Positions 5,663-10,164 of a DNA stretch of 10,164 nucleotides are shown here, piece by piece. The stretch is from Acidobacteriota bacterium (GTDB lineage: Bacteria > Acidobacteriota > Terriglobia > Terriglobales > Acidobacteriaceae). The notes below the pieces were generated by a model. The model did no database searches. It had not been told where the DNA came from and saw only the letters and a program-made list of their open reading frames with translations. A program made the position numbers and the translations under genes. Position 1 is the stretch's first letter; each line of letters opens with the position of its first letter. The DNA lies in assembly GCA_021778815.1 (NCBI GenBank), contig JAJYBW010000099.1, forward strand, positions 1 to 10,164, read 5' to 3'.

Positions 5663-8059
5663 TTGAACGCGGAACAGCTCAACTCGGCAAGGCTGGCTCG
5701 TTGGAGCCAGAACGGCGAAGCACGACTCACATTGGAAGCGGCGTCGGAGTGGATCGACGAAATTGGATTTTGCCCGTACGTGCCCATGGGCCTGACCGGC
5801 AGCGCCCCTGCTCCCAGTTTTGTTGAGGCGGTCGTGGGTCGTCCGGCGCAAACTCCCAGCGCAGCGGAACGCGCTCGGGCGCTGGAACTGCTGGCTCGCG
5901 TCATCGAAAACTCTACTATCGTGCCGCTGAAACTGGGCGCGTCGCTGGGCGAGCAGCCGGACTTTGTTTGCAGTCCCGAGGTCTTGCGTTTTGTGTATGC
6001 GCTGCGCGGAGATCGCAATTTCAAAACCGGCCCGCTGACGGTTGGCAATGAAAAGGTGACGCCGCTTTCGCTGCACTGCTGGCAGGCGATCGAGCAACAA
6101 GGTCCTCTCGACGTGGCGGCGCTGCAGCCGATCCTGGGCCGCGACATTACGGAGGCCGCGGTGGCGCGCGCACTGCAGGAACTTTGGTCGGGGATGTACA
6201 TCTTTCCGATTCTTCGAGCCGGTGGAGAGCCTGCGCAGTGGGAGCTGATGTATCGTCGCTTTCCGAAGCCGGTGGCGGCAGGCGCAAGCACGGGCCACGC
6301 AGAGGCACAGTCGGCGATGATTTCGCTGTATCTGCAGGCAGCGGTGGCCGCGCGCGAAGAAGAAATTCTCTCGTTCCTGTCGCCGCTGGCTCCGCAATCG
6401 AAACTGCGCGAAGTGATTCGTGGATTGGGTTCGATGCGTCAGCTCGACATTCTCGACATTGGCGGTCGCGCCCACGTAGCGTTGCAAGGTGGTCTGCTGC
6501 CGGAGATGGTGGCGCAGCTTTCAGAGGAATTTCTGGCTGCGCAGCCGACTGCGGAGGCAGTTGTCGGTGAGCCGGAAATTGCGATGGAAGCTGAGCTTGA
6601 AAGTGAAGCTGAAATCGACACCGATTCTGAGATCGATATGGATTCGGGAATTCAGATTGAAGCCGTGCCGCCACCGTCGCAGCGTCCCTGGCGGTCGCAG
6701 CCGCTGGAAGAGTCCGACATGACCGCACCTTCGACCATCAAGAAATTCACGCCGAAAAAATTTGGCGACCGACCCGCGAGTTCGCGACCTGCCGCTTCCG
6801 GGAAGTTTGCGCCGCGTTCCGGCGGAGACGAAAGACCCGCTCGACGGCCATTCAGTGGAGGAGCGCGTTCGGCGGCGGGTGGATTTTCTCGTCCGGCGGG
6901 AGCGTATGTTCCACGGGCCGGGAGAATTGCTGCCAGTGCGGATGGACGTCCGGAAGCAGATCGTCCGCGTCCTTCAGGGCAGCGCAGATCGGGACCGGGC
7001 GGGGCTGGTGCAGGTCGTTCAGGACCGGCGAGGTTTGAACGCGATCGTGACTCTGGACCTTCGCGCGGTGGCTTCTCGCGCGATCGAGGGGAGCGAGGCG
7101 CGAAACCGCAGGAGAGAAAAGGCTACGCCGCCAGGGGACATGGCATGGGCGAGCGCGCCAAGCGCTGGGAGAAGGCCGGCGAAGTTCCAGAAGCGCCCGC
7201 AGCGGGCAGGACACCGTTTGCTCCCAAGGCCGGAGGATTCAAGCCGGGCGGATCGAAATTCCGTGGGGCGAAGCCATTCGGCGCGAAGGCGCCGGGATCG
7301 AAATTTGGCAGCCCGAAGCCGTGGCAATCCAGGGCGTCTGGCGGGGAGGGGCGGGAGGATCGTCCCAAGCCATGGAAGAAATTTGACGGCGGGAGTGACT
7401 CCGACGCAAGAGGCGGAGCGCGCAAGCCGTATGCGGCAAAATCCGCGGGATTCAAACCGCGCGGCGCAAAACCCTGGGCGGCGAAGTCCGGCGATGGCGA
7501 ATTCTCGCCACGCCCACGCGCTCCTCGGGAGGCAGGAGATCGCCCCAAGCCGTGGCAGCGCGATCGCGTCGACGCAGGCGACAGACCCACGGGACGAAAA
7601 CCGTATGGCAAGTCTTCTGGATTCAAACCATCTGGCAGGTTCAAGCCGTCCGGATTGACTCGTTCGGGATTCAAATCTGCCGGCACACGATCCGCCGAAG
7701 CAAGATCCGGAGAAGGTGAATCGAGACCTGAAGGAAGCAAGCCCTGGGCGTCGAAAGGGGCGAGTTCGAGAATTGGCAGCGCGAAATCGTATGCAGCCCG
7801 TTCTGCAGGCAAGCCTTTCGCCAAGGCGGGCGGAGCGAAACCGTGGGCCAAACGATCGGCCGCCTCGGATGGCGAAGGATCGGCTCCGAAACGCCGCGAG
7901 CGAAAAGAAGGCGCCGGGACAAGCTCGCCGCGAGAGAAGAGCGGCAGCAAGCCGTTCTGGGCAAAGAATCCGCGAGGCGGAAAGGGTTCGACGGCTGCCG
8001 GCCGTAGCAATCGTCCGCACGGTAAGAAAACCGTGAAAAAGGGCGGCAAGAAGAAATGA
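5663..8059 (+). CDS. AlkZ-like winged-helix protein with acidic patch and long basic disordered tail
   Basis: About 798 residues from a TTG start, 68 bp after mutL. Residues 1-280 are folded. LTLEAASEWIDEIGFC (22-37) and a PSF-EAVVGR stretch resemble the 'AlkZ-related' family, relatives of the DNA glycosylases AlkZ/AlkX; residues 135-200 (GPLDVAAL, ITEAAVARALQELWSGM, then YRRFPKP) look like a winged helix. The catalytic QxQ/QxD motif of AlkZ is not visible, so glycosylase activity is doubtful. Residues 303-330 are strongly acidic (MEAELESEAEIDTDSEIDMD). Residues 353-798 are low complexity, rich in Gly, Ser, Arg, Lys, Pro and Ala, with eleven KP-aromatic motifs (six KPW, three KPF, two KPY), several GFKP/RFKP units, and a Lys-rich end. 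Such tails usually bind nucleic acid or drive condensation; that is inference. The frame is unbroken and its stop overlaps cmk by ATGA, so the tail is real coding sequence. Reality of the gene is near certain; the family assignment is moderate. Confidence 0.8.
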   Translation: MNAEQLNSARLARWSQNGEARLTLEAASEWIDEIGFCPYVPMGLTGSAPAPSFVEAVVGRPAQTPSAAERARALELLARVIENSTIVPLKLGASLGEQPDFVCSPEVLRFVYALRGDRNFKTGPLTVGNEKVTPLSLHCWQAIEQQGPLDVAALQPILGRDITEAAVARALQELWSGMYIFPILRAGGEPAQWELMYRRFPKPVAAGASTGHAEAQSAMISLYLQAAVAAREEEILSFLSPLAPQSKLREVIRGLGSMRQLDILDIGGRAHVALQGGLLPEMVAQLSEEFLAAQPTAEAVVGEPEIAMEAELESEAEIDTDSEIDMDSGIQIEAVPPPSQRPWRSQPLEESDMTAPSTIKKFTPKKFGDRPASSRPAASGKFAPRSGGDERPARRPFSGGARSAAGGFSRPAGAYVPRAGRIAASADGRPEADRPRPSGQRRSGPGGAGAGRSGPARFERDRDSGPSRGGFSRDRGERGAKPQERKGYAARGHGMGERAKRWEKAGEVPEAPAAGRTPFAPKAGGFKPGGSKFRGAKPFGAKAPGSKFGSPKPWQSRASGGEGREDRPKPWKKFDGGSDSDARGGARKPYAAKSAGFKPRGAKPWAAKSGDGEFSPRPRAPREAGDRPKPWQRDRVDAGDRPTGRKPYGKSSGFKPSGRFKPSGLTRSGFKSAGTRSAEARSGEGESRPEGSKPWASKGASSRIGSAKSYAARSAGKPFAKAGGAKPWAKRSAASDGEGSAPKRRERKEGAGTSSPREKSGSKPFWAKNPRGGKGSTAAGRSNRPHGKKTVKKGGKKK

Positions 8060-8775
8060 CCGCGTCGTCACAAGGCACGGTTGCGGGTGGGCCGCGGCGT
8101 CAGCGTCCAGTGATTGCCATCGATGGACCGGCGGGCGCAGGCAAGAGCACGCTGGCTGCACACCTGGCGCGCCGCTTCGGATTTCTCAATCTGGAAACCG
8201 GGGCGATGTATCGCGCGCTGGCACTGAAAGCCCTGAACACGCACTCGCCTTTGGACGATGAAGGCGTGCTGGTAAGACTGACCGAGACGACGCAGATTGT
8301 TCTGGAACCGCGCCCCAACGATACCAACCGCGTCCTGCTCGACGGGGACGATGTTACGCGGCGCATCCGTGAAAGAGATGTCTCGGAGGCTGCTTCGCAG
8401 GTGAGTGTGCATCCGCGAGTGCGTGCGTGGATGGTGGAACGCCAGCGCGCTCTGGGCCAGCAGGGCGGCGTTGTGATGGAAGGCCGCGACATTGGCACCA
8501 AGGTATTTCCGGACGCGGAGTTGAAGATTTTTCTCGACGCGCAGGACGAAATCCGGGGTCAGCGCCGCTATCTGCAAAATGCAGGATCGAGCGACGCACC
8601 CACGCCGGAGGCAGTTTTGGCTGCGGTGCGTGATCGCGACGCCAGAGATCGCAACCGCGCGGCGTCGCCTCTCCAGCCGGCGCCAGATGCCATCCACCTG
8701 GATACCACCGGCCTGACCCTGGAGCAGGTGTGCGCGCTGGCCGAGGAAATGGTCGCGGCGAAAATGCCCAGCTGA
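8056..8775 (+). CDS. cmk: Cytidylate kinase (CMP/dCMP kinase)
   Basis: 239-residue cytosolic kinase transferring phosphate from ATP to CMP or dCMP, supplying CDP and dCDP for nucleic acid and phospholipid synthesis. The P-loop is IDGPAGAGKST (about 22-32), followed by LETGAMYRALAL, where the family usually has LDTGAMYR. The CMP-binding part contains LLDGDDVTRRIRERDVSEAASQVSVHP, and the C-terminal half has VMEGRDIGTKVFPDAELKIFLDA, then RDARDRNRAASPL with the lid arginines and DAIHLDTTGLT at the end. Length is about 10 residues over the norm because of an N-terminal extension. ATG 8056 overlaps the previous stop (ATGA), which points to translational coupling; the Lys-rich end of the upstream gene supplies an AAGAAG stretch just upstream. 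In many bacteria cmk precedes rpsA; here it does not. Confidence 0.96.
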   Translation: MTASSQGTVAGGPRRQRPVIAIDGPAGAGKSTLAAHLARRFGFLNLETGAMYRALALKALNTHSPLDDEGVLVRLTETTQIVLEPRPNDTNRVLLDGDDVTRRIRERDVSEAASQVSVHPRVRAWMVERQRALGQQGGVVMEGRDIGTKVFPDAELKIFLDAQDEIRGQRRYLQNAGSSDAPTPEAVLAAVRDRDARDRNRAASPLQPAPDAIHLDTTGLTLEQVCALAEEMVAAKMPS

Positions 8776-8854
8776 GGATCGGCTGGAGCGAACGGGTAGA
8801 TTCAACCCCGGCAACCATCGTCCGCAATCCCATTCACATCCAATCGTCTGGGTA

Positions 8855-8880
8855 CTGTCTGGCCTACCATTGCCAGACAG
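8855..8880 (+). promoter_or_regulatory. Perfect 9-bp dyad upstream of the small Cys/His-rich gene
   Basis: CTGTCTGGC (8855-8863) and GCCAGACAG (8872-8880) are exact inverse complements around an 8-base spacer. The right arm ends 9 bp before a consensus TATAAT and covers the place where a -35 would lie, so an operator bound by a dimeric regulator is plausible. It lies 80 bp after the cmk stop. No T-run follows, which argues against an intrinsic terminator, but termination or mRNA-end protection for cmk cannot be excluded. Confidence 0.65.
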
Positions 8881-8889
8881 AACACTCGT

Positions 8890-8895
8890 TATAAT
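8890..8895 (+). promoter_or_regulatory. Consensus -10 box (TATAAT) for the small gene and TonB receptor
   Basis: A perfect TATAAT in the 173-bp gap after cmk. A TTGCCA at 8870-8875 resembles a -35 but the spacer is only 14 bp; at 17 bp the hexamer is CCATTG, which is poor. A weak -35 overlapped by a dyad fits a promoter needing an activator or controlled by a repressor. Transcription would start near 8902, about 45-50 nt before the ATG at 8949. Confidence 0.5.
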
Positions 8896-8897
8896 GG

Positions 8898-8927
8898 GGA
8901 TAGGCGCCGGTTTCTGGCGATCTATCC
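8898..8927 (+). promoter_or_regulatory. Second dyad at the predicted transcription start
   Basis: GGATAG (8898-8903) pairs with CTATCC (8922-8927), and inside it CGCC (8905-8908) pairs with GGCG (8916-8919), with small bulges. It spans the predicted start of transcription, so it could be an operator; a leader hairpin would be only partly transcribed. Weak evidence. Confidence 0.3.
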
Positions 8928-8948
8928 TGGCAACACCCCAAAGCAGCG

Positions 8949-9245
8949 ATGCAAATACGGCCTCCAACCCGAGTCAGCAAGATCACTGTTGTCACCAGCC
9001 TGTTCCTGTTGCTGTTGGCCATGATGCTGCCGGTCTGCCACATGCATCCGCTGCTGGACAAGTCTGCCCCGGAGCACTGCACGATCTGCGTGACGTTACA
9101 CGCAGCGCCGCCCCTGGGCGTCCATCTGCCTCCCGTGGTGCGCCTGTACCAGGCCGGTCAAGTCCTCATTCCCGACTTATTCGTCCAATCGAGTGTTGGA
9201 CCCCGCTTCGCCGCCAGTCGCGCCCCACCTCTCGCTGCCTGCTGA
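8949..9245 (+). CDS. Small exported Cys/His-rich protein, putative metal binding
   Basis: 98 residues. A basic start is followed by a hydrophobic segment (about 12-29, ITVVTSLFLLLLAMMLPV) that is either a signal peptide or membrane anchor. Directly after it comes a compact cluster, CHMH at 30-33, then HCTIC at 43-47 and His51, giving Cys30, His31, His33, His43, Cys44, Cys47 and His51: a plausible site for a transition metal. The rest is Pro/Ala-rich without recognisable domains. Layout recalls DUF2946-like small proteins found next to TonB-dependent receptors, but I cannot assign the family. The Shine-Dalgarno sequence is weak. It stands 67 bp upstream of a TonB-dependent receptor on the same strand, downstream of a TATAAT box, so the two are probably co-transcribed. 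That the frame is coding is supported by the signal segment and ordered Cys/His spacing; an overlapping frame (8870-9316) has no such features. Confidence 0.72.
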   Translation: MQIRPPTRVSKITVVTSLFLLLLAMMLPVCHMHPLLDKSAPEHCTICVTLHAAPPLGVHLPPVVRLYQAGQVLIPDLFVQSSVGPRFAASRAPPLAAC

Positions 9246-9258
9246 TTTTCCCCTTCGC

Positions 9259-9275
9259 GATCGAACATGATCGAA
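9259..9275 (+). repeat. Two direct GATCGAA repeats upstream of the TonB receptor gene
   Basis: GATCGAA at 9259-9265 and again at 9269-9275, start to start 10 bp, which is close to one helical turn. They lie in the 67-bp gap before the receptor gene. Could be a protein binding site or chance; short. Confidence 0.3.
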
Positions 9276-9312
9276 TCGCAGCGCAGTTCAACCTTGTGAG
9301 AGGAATTTCCGG

Positions 9313-10164
9313 ATGAGGCGTGCGGCAACTTTGCTGGCACTGGGCTTTCTATTTCAACTGCTCGGGTTCGGAACCCCGCACGCGTGGGCGCTGCCCAATG
9401 CGGGTACGGGCGGGAATATCAGTGGTGTTGTTTCCGATCCTTCCGGGGCTGTGATCCCAGGGGCGACTGTGAAGATTCTGAACCCTGTGACTGGATTTCA
9501 GCGGACTACGACCACCGACGCGGCAGGACATTTCGCGTTTTCCAATGTGCCCCTGAATAACTACCATCTGGCGGTGACGGCGAGTGGATTCGGTTCCATC
9601 GCCCATGACGTCGACGTAGTCGGAAGCGTGCCTGTGGCCGCCAACCTGACAATGAATCTGCTGGCACAGAACACGACTGTCACCGTGACGACGGACAGCG
9701 GCGACCTGGTCAACGCCAGCCCGACCACGCATACCGACGTGAACATGTCGCTGCTGCCGACCCTGCCGACGGATGATGTATCGAACGGCCTCAGCTCCGC
9801 CGTCACGCTGGCGACGCCGGGCATCGCTGCCGACTCGAACGGGATGTTCCATCCGCTGGGCGAACATTCTGACACGACTTTCAGCATCGATGGGCAACCG
9901 ATCTCTGACCAGCAAAGCCGCAATTTTTCGAACCAGCTGACGGCGAACGCGGTGCAATCGATCAAGGTGATCAACGGGATGATTCCGCCGGAGTACGGCG
10001 ATAAGGCCAGCATCGTGGTGCAGACGACAACGAAATCCGGCCTGGGCAACAAGCATCCCACGGGCGATATCTCGGCCAGTTACGGCAGTTTCGGCACGGT
10101 GCTGGCGGACGCCAATCTTGGGATCGGGACTCAGACCTGGGGAAACTTTCTGGACCTGAACGGG
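9313..10164 (+). CDS. TonB-dependent outer-membrane receptor (Oar-like), N-terminal part, 3' end beyond window
   Basis: 284 codons open to the window end. Residues 1-26 are a signal peptide (RR, then LLALGFLFQLLGF, ending AWA). Residues about 33-117 are a carboxypeptidase-regulatory-like beta-sandwich (ISGVVSDPSGAVIPGATVKI, then TTTDAAGHFAFSNVP), the usual N-terminal addition in acidobacterial Oar-like receptors. A plug domain follows: TTFSIDGQPISDQQS, FSNQLTANAVQSIKVINGMIPPEYGDKASIVVQTTTKSG, and the beginning of the barrel (ISASYGSFGT). These proteins import large or scarce substrates across the outer membrane using TonB energy; the substrate here is unknown. The N-terminal extension is not the STN type, so direct FecA-like signalling to a sigma factor is not suggested. 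GAGAGGAA at 9298-9305 is a good ribosome binding site 7 bases before the ATG. The upstream small Cys/His protein suggests, but does not show, a metal-related role. Confidence 0.93.
   Translation, partial: MRRAATLLALGFLFQLLGFGTPHAWALPNAGTGGNISGVVSDPSGAVIPGATVKILNPVTGFQRTTTTDAAGHFAFSNVPLNNYHLAVTASGFGSIAHDVDVVGSVPVAANLTMNLLAQNTTVTVTTDSGDLVNASPTTHTDVNMSLLPTLPTDDVSNGLSSAVTLATPGIAADSNGMFHPLGEHSDTTFSIDGQPISDQQSRNFSNQLTANAVQSIKVINGMIPPEYGDKASIVVQTTTKSGLGNKHPTGDISASYGSFGTVLADANLGIGTQTWGNFLDLNG

Noticed and set aside
4411..7567. Three GCGATCGC octamers (4411-4418, 5140-5147, 7560-7567), as in cyanobacterial HIP1
   Set aside because: All are within coding sequence, explained by frequent GAT/GAC and CGC codons; three sites in high-GC DNA are too few to claim a HIP1-like element.
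6762..7658. 298-codon plus-strand frame overlapping the tail in another register
   Set aside because: High-GC low-complexity shadow; no ribosome binding site, no domain, and no sign that the main frame shifts there.
7019..8161. Long open frames on the minus strand (380 and 308 codons) opposite the basic tail
   Set aside because: They arise from the compositional bias of the Gly/Ser/Arg/Lys-rich coding strand, have no recognisable domain, and one runs across the cmk start. The plus-strand frame is continuous and coupled to cmk.
8855..8880. Intrinsic terminator for cmk
   Set aside because: The stem is strong but is followed by AACACTCG, not a T-run, and lies directly before a consensus -10; an operator is more likely, though mRNA-end function is not excluded.

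Overview
The window looks like chromosomal DNA from an Acidobacteriota bacterium, most likely class Terriglobia. The reasons are the moderately high GC, a TonB-dependent receptor of the Oar-like type with an N-terminal carboxypeptidase-regulatory domain, and hairpin repeats ending in GGGCACCC that I recall as common in that class. The assignment rests on family-level recognition, not on any search.

Layout. Positions 1-807 (minus) are the N-terminal part of a secreted BglX-type GH3 beta-glucosidase, cut by the window edge. It is transcribed divergently from a BrkB/YihY-family membrane protein (939-1799, plus). All remaining genes are on the plus strand: pyruvate kinase pyk (1883-3436), endonuclease-type mismatch repair gene mutL (3561-5594), a TTG-started gene joining an AlkZ-like winged-helix region to a very long basic disordered tail (5663-8059), and cytidylate kinase cmk (8056-8775), whose start overlaps the previous stop by ATGA. 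After a 173-bp gap containing strong dyads and a consensus TATAAT box comes a small exported Cys/His-rich protein (8949-9245), then the N-terminal 284 residues of a TonB-dependent receptor (9313 to the window end).

How the genes fit together. The middle block is housekeeping: glycolysis, mismatch repair, an unknown nucleic-acid-binding candidate and CMP/dCMP phosphorylation. The last two genes form a probable surface or metal-related pair under their own promoter.

The most notable points are these: (1) two copies of a hairpin repeat, one between pyk and mutL and one inside the mutL reading frame, showing compensatory base changes; (2) the roughly 446-residue basic tail of the AlkZ-like protein, carrying eleven KP-aromatic motifs behind an acidic patch; (3) the small Cys/His-rich exported protein paired with a TonB receptor behind a dyad-rich promoter; (4) two genes (BrkB-like and mutL) lacking a Shine-Dalgarno sequence, with -10-like hexamers so close to the ATG that leaderless transcripts are plausible. 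I saw no tRNA, rRNA, CRISPR array, transposase or phage gene. No stretch over 300 bp lacks a gene.
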